A stretch of 64,000 nt of DNA from Natronococcus occultus SP4. GTDB lineage: Archaea; Halobacteriota; Halobacteria; Halobacteriales; Natrialbaceae. The stretch covers positions 1-64,000 of the forward strand of contig NC_019976.1 in the NCBI RefSeq assembly GCF_000328685.1, read 5' to 3'. A program made the translations under genes and the position numbers. Each line of letters begins with the position of its first letter. Position 1 is the stretch's first letter. Positions 52,300 through 61,150 of this stretch are shown piece after piece. Under the pieces are notes generated by a model. It had not been told where the DNA came from and searched no databases. It saw only the letters and a program-made list of their open reading frames with translations.

Positions 52300-52334
52300 G
52301 GAGGCAACCTCATGATCGGTACAGGGTGTTAACA

Positions 52335-52478
52335 GGCGGAACAGGTAACGCTGCGGTGCGGTTCAAGCACGGCACCCGCGAGCAACCATCGGGAGCGAGC
52401 GGTTTTTTAGCGTAGATTTTTGGAGGAGTGGTGAGCGAGCAACGTGAGCGAACCCGACGAGAAAAAGGTACGTGGGCA
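52335..52478. repeat. Dispersed repeat family A, copy 3
   Basis: CACCCGCGAGCAACCATCGG, GAGCGAGCGGTTTTTTAGCG, GTAGATTTTTGGAGGAGTGG and AAAAAGGTACGTGGGCAATC; very close to copy 2 (45330). It runs directly into the short repeat shared with 30361. Confidence 0.8.
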
Positions 52479-52530
52479 ATCCTATGTATTGAGGTGTCCC
52501 GGCGAGATTAGTCGAGCGATCGTTCCTACG
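52479..52530. repeat. Dispersed short repeat, second copy
   Basis: Matches 30361-30420 (CAATCCTATGTATTGAGGTG...ATTAGTCGAGCGATCGTTCC). It adjoins repeat A copy 3. Confidence 0.6.
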
Positions 52531-52612
52531 GGCGAAGTCGTTACCGGAACGATATCCCAGATCCCAAATAGTATCAAAACTCGGATTACACTCGAAGACG
52601 TTTCTTGCTCCG

Positions 52613-53248
52613 TTATTCGAGAGAACGCTTCTTTAATTGAGCGTCGATATACTCATCGAGTTGGTCATAGACGTCCCGAGCAGTAGCGTCGTTCATCAGC
52701 GAGTAGCGAAACAGCGCACCTTCGAGGACGGTCAGAATGAATTCGGCAACCGAATCTGGATCGACATCTCGAAAGACACCGTCCGCAATTCCACGTCGAA
52801 TGATCTGTACGATGCGATCGTGAATCGCTTCGTCCTCCCGAAGCAATTCGCGCCGAAATGCCTCGTCGTGGATGGCCTGTGCCCTGAGTTCGATGAAGGC
52901 ATCGATAGCCGTTTCGTCGAGAACACCACCGATCGAGTTGGATTCAGCACCTGGATCAATCGAGAAGAGATCGATAAGCCTCATGAGGTCTTCCTGTGGG
53001 TCTTGCGTCTCACCATCGGAAAGCGATTCGAGAAACCAGTCGAGAAACCGACTCAAAAAATCGAGCAAGAGCTCGTTTTTTCCATCGTAGTGGTTGTAGA
53101 GCGCAGATTTACTCAATTCTGCTTCGTCTGCAATCTTTGCGATCGAGAGGTTAGCGTAGCCGTGTTCCTGTAGCACACAGTAGGTCGACTGCATAATAAC
53201 GTCGACGGTGTCGGTCTGCTCTGCAACAAATTGATCGGAATTCGACAT
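52613..53248 (-). CDS. TetR-family transcriptional regulator
   Basis: The 211-residue protein has the TetR helix-turn-helix HGYANLSIAKIADEAELSKS, ALYNHYDGKNELLLDFLSRF (residues about 30-70) and a helical ligand-binding domain with DEAFRRELLREDEAIHDRIV and DPDSVAEFILTVLEGALFRY, like other haloarchaeal TetR proteins. It lies 65 bp downstream of gvpM in the same direction and could share its transcript or regulate other genes. Ligand unknown. Confidence 0.92.
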   Translation of the reverse strand: MSNSDQFVAEQTDTVDVIMQSTYCVLQEHGYANLSIAKIADEAELSKSALYNHYDGKNELLLDFLSRFLDWFLESLSDGETQDPQEDLMRLIDLFSIDPGAESNSIGGVLDETAIDAFIELRAQAIHDEAFRRELLREDEAIHDRIVQIIRRGIADGVFRDVDPDSVAEFILTVLEGALFRYSLMNDATARDVYDQLDEYIDAQLKKRSLE

Positions 53249-53313
53249 GGTACGATGTGTACTGTCCGTTCGACGGGCTCCCTAAAGAAACGGTTGCAGT
53301 GATCGATGCGAAT

Positions 53314-53679
53314 TCACGATCGGTTCGGCGGTTGGCCTGTTTTCGGTTCGGTTGCCCTCTCGCTACCTCGCCTCCCGTCATCGGCAGCTGACTCTGGTTT
53401 CCGTTCGCGATCAGTCCCCAGGCCCGGTTCGTCGCTGGTCTCCAATTTCTCGGCGAGATAGTCGTCGTCGATATCGGTCATCGCGGGCTCCCACTGGGTC
53501 ATGATTCCGTACTCGATCATCGTCTCGATATTCGCTATCGCGGCCTGCAAGCGCACCGCGACGAGAGGGATATCGTTGACGGTGATCAGTAGGTCCGCGT
53601 TCAGGATTGCTCCCTTGTTCAACGCGCGATTCAATAGTCCGGCCAGACCTTCGTCAGCTGATTCGGTTTCAGGTTCCAT
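53314..53679 (-). CDS. gvpM: Gas vesicle protein GvpM
   Basis: From ATG 53679 the product is 121 residues (a longer frame to 53754 would run deep into gvpL). It has the GvpA/J/M core GLAGLLNRALNKGAILNADL, LITVNDIPLVAVRLQAAIAN, IETMIEYGIMTQWEPAM, closest to GvpM by the DIPLV and EYG patterns. A charged tail follows. GvpM is an accessory protein that interacts with GvpL in gas vesicle assembly. It overlaps gvpL by 11 bp. Confidence 0.88.
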   Translation of the reverse strand: MEPETESADEGLAGLLNRALNKGAILNADLLITVNDIPLVAVRLQAAIANIETMIEYGIMTQWEPAMTDIDDDYLAEKLETSDEPGLGTDRERKPESAADDGRRGSERATEPKTGQPPNRS

Positions 53680-54451
53680 CTGTGTCGGTGGGGGAGGCGG
53701 TTGTTCCGAATGACCCGACGAACGAGTACGGATGCCACGGACCGGTGAAGACAACCTCGATACCCGGTTCGGCGTCGATTTCGCTCAATGCTTGTTTCAG
53801 CCCGGCGACCTCGCCGTCGGCAACGAGACATGACGCCGTAAGGACGTTTCGACCCCGCTCGTCGCTCTCACGGTCGAGGTCTTCCTCCATGATTTCGTCG
53901 ACGACGGCCTCGATACGAGGGAAGTAGGACTGAAACCGCTCCTTCGTACGTTCTGCGAGTTCCTGCCGGCGTTGCTTTTCTCGTTTCTTTCGTTCGAAGT
54001 ACGCCATCCCGCTCGAGTCGCTGGAACCCGTCTCGTCGGCCGGCTCGGTTTCCCCGATCAGTACGTCCTCCTCGCAGTAGATCCGAACGCCGTATTCGCT
54101 TGTTCCGGCCAGGTCGCCCAGACAGCTCCCGATCTGCTCTTTGTGGTCGTCGAGGAACGTTCGAAGAGCGTCCTCATCCGCGAAGATTGTGTCGAACGTC
54201 ATCGGGAGTGGTGTTCCAAACGCGTCCCCTGCCCGTTCGATCGTCTCGTTGTGTTGTTTGACCCACGTTTCCGCTTTCGATCGATCGTCGGTATCGTACG
54301 CTTGCGGCGAGCAGGAATGGACGACAGCACCGATGTCGTCCTGGACCACGACAGACACCGGTTCGTCGTCGATTCCCGTCCCGAGCGAGCGGGTATCGGT
54401 GCCGGCCGCGTCGACGATACAGTAGGTGTACTTGCTCTTGCTCTCAGTCAT
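53669..54451 (-). CDS. gvpL: Gas vesicle protein GvpL (GvpL/GvpF family)
   Basis: The 260-residue protein starts MTESKSKYTYCIVDAAGTDT, with the GvpL/F strands DDEPVSVVVQDDIGAVVHSC, AFGTPLPMTFDTIFADEDAL, VRIYCEEDVLIGE and a long charged linker; it ends VVFTGPWHPYSFVGSFGTT, the strongly conserved GvpL/F tail (GPWPPYSF). In Halobacterium GvpL binds most accessory Gvp proteins. It overlaps gvpK by 4 bp and gvpM by 11 bp. Confidence 0.93.
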   Translation of the reverse strand: MTESKSKYTYCIVDAAGTDTRSLGTGIDDEPVSVVVQDDIGAVVHSCSPQAYDTDDRSKAETWVKQHNETIERAGDAFGTPLPMTFDTIFADEDALRTFLDDHKEQIGSCLGDLAGTSEYGVRIYCEEDVLIGETEPADETGSSDSSGMAYFERKKREKQRRQELAERTKERFQSYFPRIEAVVDEIMEEDLDRESDERGRNVLTASCLVADGEVAGLKQALSEIDAEPGIEVVFTGPWHPYSFVGSFGTTASPTDTDGT

Positions 54452-54858
54452 TCTTCTGTCCCTCCAGCGTTCGTTGCTGGCGTCTCGTGCTCACTATCCG
54501 CGACGGGTTCGTCGTCTATTCCGTCGGTGAACCCACGCTGTTCCTGTGCCTCGATTTCGCGTGCCCATTCGGCCGGGTTGAGCGCCGTATTGAGGACGTC
54601 ATCAACCGTTCGATCGAGCTGTTCTTTCGTCTCCGATGCCGTCTCTTCGACGTTTTGCTCTTCCTCTATCTGCTGGATGGTCTCCTCTAAGTCCCTCAAC
54701 GATTGGCCGAGCTGTTCGGCAGACTCGTCGTCGAGAACTCCCGATTCAACCAGTTCGAGCGCCTGCTGATCGATTACCTCCTTGATAATCTCGACGAGTG
54801 CCATAATGAGCCCGAGCAGTCCTTGCTCGAGCTCCTCTTCGTCGACTTCGATCGTCAC
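54448..54858 (-). CDS. gvpK: Gas vesicle protein GvpK
   Basis: The GTG start at 54856-54858 overlaps the TGA of the preceding gene (GTGA), giving 136 residues; a start at 54948 would add 30 out-of-character codons. VTIEVDEEELEQGLLGLIMA and LVEIIKEVIDQQALELVESG, then VLDDESAEQLGQSLRDLEET are the GvpK helices. The acidic C-terminal extension is longer than usual. GvpK is an accessory protein needed in gas vesicle formation. Confidence 0.9.
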   Translation of the reverse strand: MTIEVDEEELEQGLLGLIMALVEIIKEVIDQQALELVESGVLDDESAEQLGQSLRDLEETIQQIEEEQNVEETASETKEQLDRTVDDVLNTALNPAEWAREIEAQEQRGFTDGIDDEPVADSEHETPATNAGGTEE

Positions 54859-55349
54859 GCGATAGTCACTTCCGTTTCGTGCAGGGACGCGACATCTGTC
54901 TGTCGGGGCGGATCGCCGGTAAACCACCGCTCGAACGTGATCCCCCACCCGGTTCTGGAATCGACGTCTCGCGTCTCGAACTCGAGAGTCGGCTGATTGC
55001 GGATTTCCCGTGTACTCCTGTTGAGTCGCTCTCGTCTCACGGTTAGTGTTGCCATATTCGTCTCCGCATCGACGAGCGCTGTGAGTTCCGGGATCGACGC
55101 GTGTTCGTCGTACCAGCAGTAATCGAGGACGGCGAGGCTGCGGTCATCGAGCGCCGCAACGAACTCGTAGACGGTCACTTTGCGGTGAACTCCCAGTACG
55201 GTTTGCAGTGTATCGACCGCCTCGGTGACCTGCGTAAGCGTGCGGCGTGTGGAGTCCGACGATTCGTCCGCCCGGCTGCTGACGCGCTCTCGATCATCTC
55301 GAGTGAGTGGACCCGCTTTCCGCTCCGGACGGGTTATTTCGTGTGTCAT
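54855..55349 (-). CDS. Unknown protein inserted between gvpJ and gvpK
   Basis: The 164-residue protein starts MTHEITRPERKAGPLTRDDR. After a charged N-terminus it has DTLQTVLGVHRKVTVYEFVA, ALDDRSLAVLDYCWYDEHAS and IPELTALVDAETNMATLTVR, a helical region that could be a winged helix, then strands ending GWGITFERWFTGD. It overlaps gvpK and follows gvpJ by about 112 bp, so it is transcribed with the gvp genes. It does not resemble GvpF, G, H, I, N or O as I know them. Gene-cluster position suggests a role in assembly or control of the vesicle genes. Confidence 0.75.
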   Translation of the reverse strand: MTHEITRPERKAGPLTRDDRERVSSRADESSDSTRRTLTQVTEAVDTLQTVLGVHRKVTVYEFVAALDDRSLAVLDYCWYDEHASIPELTALVDAETNMATLTVRRERLNRSTREIRNQPTLEFETRDVDSRTGWGITFERWFTGDPPRQTDVASLHETEVTIA

Positions 55350-55461
55350 TGGGGGTGAGTGTGATACTGTTCGAGTGCCGTTCGAGAGACGACTCGGCTT
55401 ACGGCCGCGAGTTCACTAGCTTTCATGATGATATAATGAGTGGACGGGCCTTCGGCATGAT

Positions 55462-55881
55462 TCATCGTTCATTGCCGTCAACGTTGTTCGAAGAGCGTTT
55501 GTTCTCGAGGGGGTCTGCGACCCGATCCGTCTCCGTTTCTTGCCGCTTCGAACGAGCGCTCTGCCAGCCACACCATGGGCACTCATCGTTCAGCAAGACC
55601 TCCTTCTCGACGCGTTTCACACACTGCGGGCACGTTTCGTTCCGGGCTCGAGCTTCGGCATACGCCTTCGTTTCTTCCGTTCCGGCCGGGAACTCGAGGC
55701 CGTACTCTGCCGCCGTTTCGAACGAAGCCAGTGCCGCACGGACTTTGATGCCGAGCAGTTCCGTTCCGGCGACGTCGATTGTGATGTCTGCATTGATCAC
55801 TAATCCCTTATCGAGAATTCGATCCACAGCTCCTGCCAGTCCACTTTCCGAGTCGTACGCGTTATTGGCTTCTATACTCAT
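55462..55881 (-). CDS. gvpJ: Gas vesicle protein GvpJ with C-terminal zinc ribbon
   Basis: From ATG 55881 the product is 139 residues (ATG 55899 would add six). SGLAGAVDRILDKGLVINAD, ITIDVAGTELLGIKVRAALA and SFETAAEYGLEFPAGTEET are the GvpA/J core, closest to GvpJ by ELLGIKVRAALASFETAAEYGL. The tail, ARARNETCPQCVKRVEKEVL then NDECPWCGWQSARS, holds two CxxC pairs and looks like a zinc ribbon, which is not part of the GvpJ proteins I know. It is the first gene of the operon. Confidence 0.85.
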   Translation of the reverse strand: MSIEANNAYDSESGLAGAVDRILDKGLVINADITIDVAGTELLGIKVRAALASFETAAEYGLEFPAGTEETKAYAEARARNETCPQCVKRVEKEVLLNDECPWCGWQSARSKRQETETDRVADPLENKRSSNNVDGNER

Positions 55882-56188
55882 GAACGATCGTTCGTTCACC
55901 AGTCCGTAAGCTATACATGAAAAAGCAGAGCGCTCGCTTGCAAGGTCCCAGAAATCGGTTCGCAGGCGATGATAGAAACAATAAAGCCACCATCACCGTT
56001 TCCGACTACTGGCTACTACTCGGGCACTGTTTCTCGGGGTGAGACGAAGGTGTGTACAGCGTTCTCTGACACCCGATGGGGTACTGTGCGACAGTGGATG
56101 CCGGAAATCCGGAATCCATCTCGACGCCACACTCCTCGGGATCTCGCTTGGCCTCTCCGCTCCAAAGAATCGATAGCGAATCGGCTAC
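55882..56188. promoter_or_regulatory. Region upstream of the gvpJ operon
   Basis: About 300 bp between gvpJ and the end of the MBL hydrolase gene. The palindrome CGATCG with flanking GAACGA/TCGTTC (about 55882-55898, AACGATCGTT) lies near the gvpJ start. No gene seen. Confidence 0.35.
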
Positions 56189-57046
56189 CTACGGCGTGAG
56201 CGTGAGGCCATCTTCAGCTACTATCACTTCACCGTCGAAGACCGATTCAGCATCGTGTTGCATCGCGTCGAGATCGCGGTACGGCATGATGTGTGTGAGA
56301 ACGAGCGTCTGAACACCGGCGTCCTGTGCGATCTCACCAGCGTCTGTCGCGTCGCAGTGGTTGGTCGTCAACGTGGTTTCGTTGAGATCCTCTTCCCCTG
56401 CCGCATGCTGTGGCCACACGAACTCGTCGTCCTCGTCCGGGACACGGTCTTCGTCGACTGGCGCAGTGTTGCACTCCTGAACGAGGACGTCCGCGTCGGC
56501 AGCGAAATCGGCAAGTGACGGGAGCTTCCGTGTGTCGCCGGAGAAGACAAACGACGACCCTGTCTCGTGCTCCGTGAACCGATAGGCATACGTCTCGATC
56601 GAATGTTCGACCGGCAGTGTGTCGATCTCCCAACCGTCCATCTGACGACTGAACCCGTCCGTCACGCACTCGGTTTCGATACCGGAGATGCCGTCCGTCG
56701 GATAGATATCCTTGCGGTACTCGATGTCTTCCGCGTAAATATCGTACAACGCATCAACGAGCCGGTCAGTACCGTCCGGGCCATATACTGTGAGCGCGTC
56801 TCGACCTGCCTCGGTCCAACTCGTGAAGGCGAAATGGAAGAAAGACGCGTTGTGATCCATATGGTGATGAGTGAAAAACACCGTCTCGATCTCCCCCATG
56901 TCGATACCAGAATCCATCAGCCCGTAGACCGTCTTGGGGCCACAGTCGATCAACACTGTGTCGTCTGCGATGTCGACCGCGAGACTCGTCCCGCCGCGTT
57001 CCGGAATTGGGACGGGACTTCCAGTTCCAACAAGGGTAATTTCCAT
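56189..57046 (-). CDS. MBL-fold metallo-hydrolase (RNase Z-like)
   Basis: The 285-residue protein starts MEITLVGTGSPVPIPERGGT and has the metallo-beta-lactamase motif FFTHHHMDHNASFF (H-x-H-x-D-H), DTVLIDCGPKTV before it, and later SFVFSGDTRKLPSLADFAAD and VLTHIMPYRD, corresponding to the remaining metal ligands. This order matches RNase Z-like or arylsulfatase-like MBL proteins. Without the exosite region seen in tRNase Z, a small-molecule or phosphodiester substrate remains possible. It is intact and monocistronic. Confidence 0.9.
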   Translation of the reverse strand: MEITLVGTGSPVPIPERGGTSLAVDIADDTVLIDCGPKTVYGLMDSGIDMGEIETVFFTHHHMDHNASFFHFAFTSWTEAGRDALTVYGPDGTDRLVDALYDIYAEDIEYRKDIYPTDGISGIETECVTDGFSRQMDGWEIDTLPVEHSIETYAYRFTEHETGSSFVFSGDTRKLPSLADFAADADVLVQECNTAPVDEDRVPDEDDEFVWPQHAAGEEDLNETTLTTNHCDATDAGEIAQDAGVQTLVLTHIMPYRDLDAMQHDAESVFDGEVIVAEDGLTLTP

Positions 57047-57392
57047 AGCAAAGCGTAGTACGGGAGCGCCTATGTATATTCGTGCTCTCTCTTCTTCCGT
57101 CCCGCTCTTCGTTGAGTGTATCGGAGAGCATGGTGAACGACCCCACCCTACTTGCTCATCGCGTTCGCGGTTCGCTCCCTGAGGGGGGTTCCTGTTTCAC
57201 TTTGCATCCACGATGATGGATGCCCCATCAGTCGTGGACGGAGGAAGTGCAAAACCTGTACTGAGCAGTCGATTCAGTCGAGATGGGTTGAAAACAACCG
57301 ACACACGGGTTTTGACATTTGGAGCTACTGCCAACGACCGTGCGCTGAGGCGAAGGGGATACTATCTGCTCTCTCAAAGCACAAACAGATCG
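57047..57392. other. Gene-free stretch
   Basis: About 345 bp between the MBL gene and the SDR gene. Short frames only; nothing recognised. Confidence 0.4.
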
Positions 57393-58193
57393 TTACAGGT
57401 CGATTCCTCCATTAATATCGATCACTTCTCCGGTCATATAACCCGACTGCTCACTGGCAAGATAGCGCACGAGACCGGCGACCTCGCTTACGGTAGCGAA
57501 CCGTTCGAGTGGAATATCTGCTCGAAGATCGTCCTGGATCTCGTCAGGAATGGCCTCGACCATCTCTGTTCGAGTGAAGCCGGGTGCGATACAGTTGGCT
57601 GTCGCACCTGTTCCGGCTAGCTCAAGTGCGAGTGAGCGGGTGAGTCCGAACAGACCGCTTTTGGCTGCTGCATAGTTTGCTTGACCGACATTCCCCTGTT
57701 TCCCAATTACGCTCGAAATAGAGATTATGCGTCCCTGATCAACGGTTTTGAGATCATCGTAGAACGCCTGCGTACAGTTGAACGTCCCGTGCAACGAGAC
57801 ATCGAGCACGCGATGCCAGTCCTCAGCCGTCATATTTTGGAACGTCCGATCGCAGGTAATTCCAGCGTTGTTGACGAGTACGTCGATCGGACCGAACGTA
57901 TCGTGGACCGCCTCACGCATCGTCTCGATTTCGGCGCGATCGGTGACGTCCGCTTGGACCGGGTGGGCCGTCCCGTCGGTATCTGCTTCGGTAATTGAAT
58001 CAGCAACTTCGTAGGCGGCTTCTTCCGATGATCGGTAGTTGACAACGACGGTTGCACCGTAACGCCCTAGTTCGCGGGCGATCCCGCGGCCGATCCCCTG
58101 GGAGGAACCGGTTACGAGACACGTTCGTCCTGCAAGCGGCTGACGAGAGGGAGGCTCTAGGGAAGTCGGTTGTTCGAGGAGTTGGGCTGTCAT
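57393..58193 (-). CDS. SDR-family beta-ketoacyl reductase (FabG/PhaB type)
   Basis: The 266-residue short-chain dehydrogenase has the cofactor motif TCLVTGSSQGIGRGIARELG (TGxxxGIG), NYRSSEE after the second strand (NADP-favouring Arg), LVNNAGITCDRTFQNM, the catalytic ISSVIGKQGNVGQANYAAAK (Ser, Tyr, Lys) and the end SGYMTGEVIDINGG. It is typical of 3-oxoacyl or acetoacetyl-CoA reductases. PhaB-type enzymes supply polyhydroxyalkanoate synthesis in haloarchaea; no phaC or phaE is in view, so fabG-type function is equally open. Confidence 0.92.
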   Translation of the reverse strand: MTAQLLEQPTSLEPPSRQPLAGRTCLVTGSSQGIGRGIARELGRYGATVVVNYRSSEEAAYEVADSITEADTDGTAHPVQADVTDRAEIETMREAVHDTFGPIDVLVNNAGITCDRTFQNMTAEDWHRVLDVSLHGTFNCTQAFYDDLKTVDQGRIISISSVIGKQGNVGQANYAAAKSGLFGLTRSLALELAGTGATANCIAPGFTRTEMVEAIPDEIQDDLRADIPLERFATVSEVAGLVRYLASEQSGYMTGEVIDINGGIDL

Positions 58194-58384
58194 AGCTGGC
58201 CTCTCGGTACTGTTAGCTTCTTACAAGTGATCGACTTCTCTGCTGCTATCGTCGCTTTTTGTTTGCTCGTGGACATCATACCCATAGAAGGGGGCAACGA
58301 TCCGAAATATAAAGATTGAGGGAGGAATGCAAACAAACATCGCGATAACTAATACCATTGAAGGAAGGTACGTTTCGTTCGGCT

Positions 58385-58560
58385 ACTGAAGTAAGTATAT
58401 TGTCATCAAGCCCACATCGTTCATAAGCGGGGCCTTCGCGCCGTACTTCCGTTCTACTTCGCTGCCAATTTCGACGGCATAACTGCCAAGCGGTGTACAG
58501 GGAACACGGACGTATACTGGTCTGAACTCCTGGAACGACTTGAGCGGCGACGATCACCAG
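58385..58560 (-). pseudogene. Fragment related to the CBS-type pseudogene at 59.3-60.1 kb
   Basis: The minus strand reads SFQEFRPVYVRVPCTPLGSY, AVEIGSEVERKYGAKAPLMN, DVGLM. The segment VERKYGAK(A/S)P recurs at about 59790-59825. The fragment lacks a start and ends after a few codons. It is a second, shorter copy of the same gene type. Confidence 0.5.
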
Positions 58561-58611
58561 CTACTCGCGGACGGAGGCCCGGTTACGAAGGACCACACAC
58601 GATCGTCACAG

Positions 58612-58965
58612 TCAGTAAGAGCTGTACTGTCCGGCCAGCGGACTGTCAGAGCGTCGGCGATCGATCCACTGCTTCACGTCGTGAACGAACAGGTCAGGGC
58701 TATCCACCGGGAAGAGTCGCAGTGCCGAATTCGCTGGCGAACGGAACATGCTGATCAGTGTCCACATCATTCCCGTGGCGAGTGCGCCAACAGCGGAGAA
58801 TGTCATCCCGAGCGTGAAGAACGTGAACGCGTACACGAACCCGATTACCATTGAGGGAAGACTGGTTCCCAGTGGGACGTTCGCCGTTGCATTGCGGAGC
58901 GTCGGCGCGAGAAACGCGATCGAGAGCCCACTCCCAATCGTAAAGACGAAATCTTGCCACATCAT
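58612..58965 (-). CDS. Small membrane protein
   Basis: From ATG 58965 the product is 117 residues: FVFTIGSGLSIAFLAPTLRN, SMVIGFVYAFTFFTLGMTFS and AVGALATGMMWTLISMFRS are three hydrophobic helices, followed by a short soluble tail with DLFVHDVKQWIDRRRS. I have seen this kind of small haloarchaeal membrane protein without known function. Intact. Confidence 0.7.
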   Translation of the reverse strand: MMWQDFVFTIGSGLSIAFLAPTLRNATANVPLGTSLPSMVIGFVYAFTFFTLGMTFSAVGALATGMMWTLISMFRSPANSALRLFPVDSPDLFVHDVKQWIDRRRSDSPLAGQYSSY

Positions 58966-59299
58966 CAAAACTACTTACTCAGTCTCGAGTTAAAAGTATC
59001 TCGGTCTGCGTACTGGCCGTGATACGGTATTTCAAGGCTCGAAGCGTGAGTTTCACCGTTCTTCATTCTCGGTATAGACGTGCGACCACACCCAAACTGA
59101 TTTGGAGACACATACATCCCTGCTACACCGTTACTGAGAAGTACGGCAGGGCGCCACGCCACATCATCAACTGCGCCATACACTGTCGTCCTGCCAACGT
59201 ACCCCTACTCTACGGTCAGAGCTCTCCATCCGGGAGCGATAGCTCATCTGACCGACTACGTTCTCGTCCGATCAAAAACACCACCTCGGTTACTAAGAG

Positions 59300-60090
59300 A
59301 AACTACCTGATACCCTTGCCGTCCATGGAGGGCGTGAATCGTCCAGCTCGGTGACGCAAATACCAGTTACTGGTAGTCAGACGACGGGCCAGACCGCCGT
59401 CCTCGTCGTCACTATCACTGTCGTCCTCTTCTGGCTCTTGCCCAGGCTCCGGCCGTGGCTCTGGCGCCTCGGGTGCAGGTGCGGGTTCCTCGGATTCCCG
59501 AAGCGATTCCGCGTCCGGCGAACCGTCGCCTTCGTCGCCAGCAATCCCTGCGTTAGGTCAGGTACGACAGTCTCAACACTGCCGACTGTCACGGCTAACT
59601 GAACTTCGACCGGGATCGCCTCTTCGGAATCGACGTCGAACACGAACTGCTCAGTCTCACCCCCGAGGTCACGGTCGTCGTTCGGCACGATAGCGATCCG
59701 ACACGCCTCGAGAACAGGAACCGAATCGCGGCCGTGCTCGCGGAACATCGCCTCAGGGATCACGGGCTCGTAGATATGCGTCCACTCATCGGTGAACGGG
59801 CTCTTCGCACCGTACTTCCGCTCAACATCACCGTCACGTTCGACGTTACCGTCCTCACAAACGAGTAGAGGCTCAGAATGCCGACCGCCACCCCATCTTC
59901 GACAACGGGCAGGTACGTGACGCGGTACTCCCGGAACGCGTGCAGTGTCTCGCCGAGTTGCGACTCCGACGCAAGCGACATCAGGCCCGTCGAGGCGGCC
60001 CAGCGACTATGATAGTATGGCCGGCTCCCGATCCGTCGAACGGGTCGGTCGGGAGCGAACGGACAGCGATCTATCTCAGTGTCGATGCGT
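59300..60090 (-). pseudogene. CBS-domain protein, frameshifted at two places
   Basis: One minus-strand frame gives a CBS-like half: LMSLASESQLGETLHAFREY, RVTYLPVVEDGVAVGILSLY. A second continues LVCEDGNVERDGDVERKYGA, KSPFTDEWTHIYEPVIPEAM, ACRIAIVPNDDRDLGGETEQ, FVFDVDSEEAIPVEVQLAVT. A third ends with a long acidic Pro/Glu tail (GSPDAESLRESEEPAPAPEA). Joined, they form one protein with two frameshifts (about 59868 and 59548). No gas-vesicle or other family could be assigned to the middle part. Confidence 0.6.
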
Positions 60091-60814
60091 GGACTCGTCT
60101 TCCAGCCTCCCACTAGTCTGATAGTGGTCGGCGGCCCACAGTTGTCGCTGGTCACGGGCCGCGGTCAACCGGGCCCGCCGACCCACGAGCGCCGAGAATC
60201 CCTCGGTACGACGCGGTGAGTCCACTGACAAGCCCCGCGCCACCGTGCGCGGGGCAGTTGACGCCGGTTTCGAATTATCTCGGTCGTAGCCGCCAGCACC
60301 CGAGGACTCATCGGATCGATCCGATCGTCCTCGAGGCCGTCGCCGAACTCGAAACCGACCGGTCAGTCGTCGTCTCTATTCAGCAGCGGACTACCCCGGA
60401 GGCACGGGATCAACACCGCCGCTACGAGCACGAGCCACCCGACAAGAAGCAGGTGGAATGGATCGATCATAGCGACCCACCTGTCCCGATCCGATCCGGC
60501 CCGTTGCCGTTCTGGAAGTCATTGACGAGTTGGGACACTGTATCGGTTCTTTCTCGACGTCCCAGTTCTTCAGTAAGCGCGGACTACCGTTCGATCTTGG
60601 AGCGGTTCGGTGTATTCGATCGAGGGCGTGAAACGCTACTAGCGTTCTCTCGTCGCCTCGTGACGGAACCGAACACGAGTTTCCGGGTAGCAACGCCTCT
60701 CGTTCGAGGGGTTTCCAAGCGATCGTTCGACACCGCCACGGTTCCACACTCCAATCGATTCGGTCGCATCAGCGAACAGGTCAATGACATACCGGGACAT
60801 CCAGTACAGCGCTG
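60091..60814. other. Region without a confident gene; one short membrane-type frame
   Basis: A minus-strand frame at 60363-60470 encodes 35 residues, MIDPFHLLLVGWLVLVAAVL then IPCLRGSPLLNRDDD, one hydrophobic helix with a charged end. It might be a small membrane protein or a fragment. The rest has open frames on both strands with no recognised product. Confidence 0.35.
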
Positions 60815-61150
60815 TCACCGCCAGGGCGTCCCTATCGCCTCCGCCTGGATGTCGTGGCCCACCCGGAGCGTACAGTCGGTCTCGGGGGTGGCAACGCAGG
60901 CGAGGACGTACCCGTCCTCGAGGACGTCGTCTTTCAGCGCGCGAGGCGGCTCCAGGTGACGACACCTCCCTTCGAGAAGCCGGGCGGTGCAGGTCCCACA
61001 GGCGCCGTAGAGACAGCCGTAGGGGAGATCGATCCCGGCCGATTCGGCAGCGTCGACAATCGACTCTCCCGGCGGGATCTGGAGGCTGTCCACCGCCCCG
61101 TCAGCGTCGCGGAGTTCGACGACGTGGCCGGGGTCGTCACAAGCGGTCAT
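60815..61150 (-). CDS. 2Fe-2S ferredoxin
   Basis: The 111-residue protein has the plant-type ferredoxin cluster motif CLYGACGTCTARLLEG (C-x4-C-x2-C) and a fourth Cys in GYVLACVATPETDC. The first strand is HVVELRDADGAVDSLQIPPG. It is somewhat shorter than haloarchaeal main ferredoxins and lacks their acidic insert. It overlaps the SBP56 gene stop by 4 bp, so the two are cotranslated; it likely carries electrons for that enzyme. Confidence 0.92.
   Translation of the reverse strand: MTACDDPGHVVELRDADGAVDSLQIPPGESIVDAAESAGIDLPYGCLYGACGTCTARLLEGRCRHLEPPRALKDDVLEDGYVLACVATPETDCTLRVGHDIQAEAIGTPWR

Noticed and set aside
60216-60959. Plus-strand frame of 247 codons
   Set aside because: Basic, Ser/Arg-rich translation with no motif; it runs over the minus-strand ferredoxin gene.
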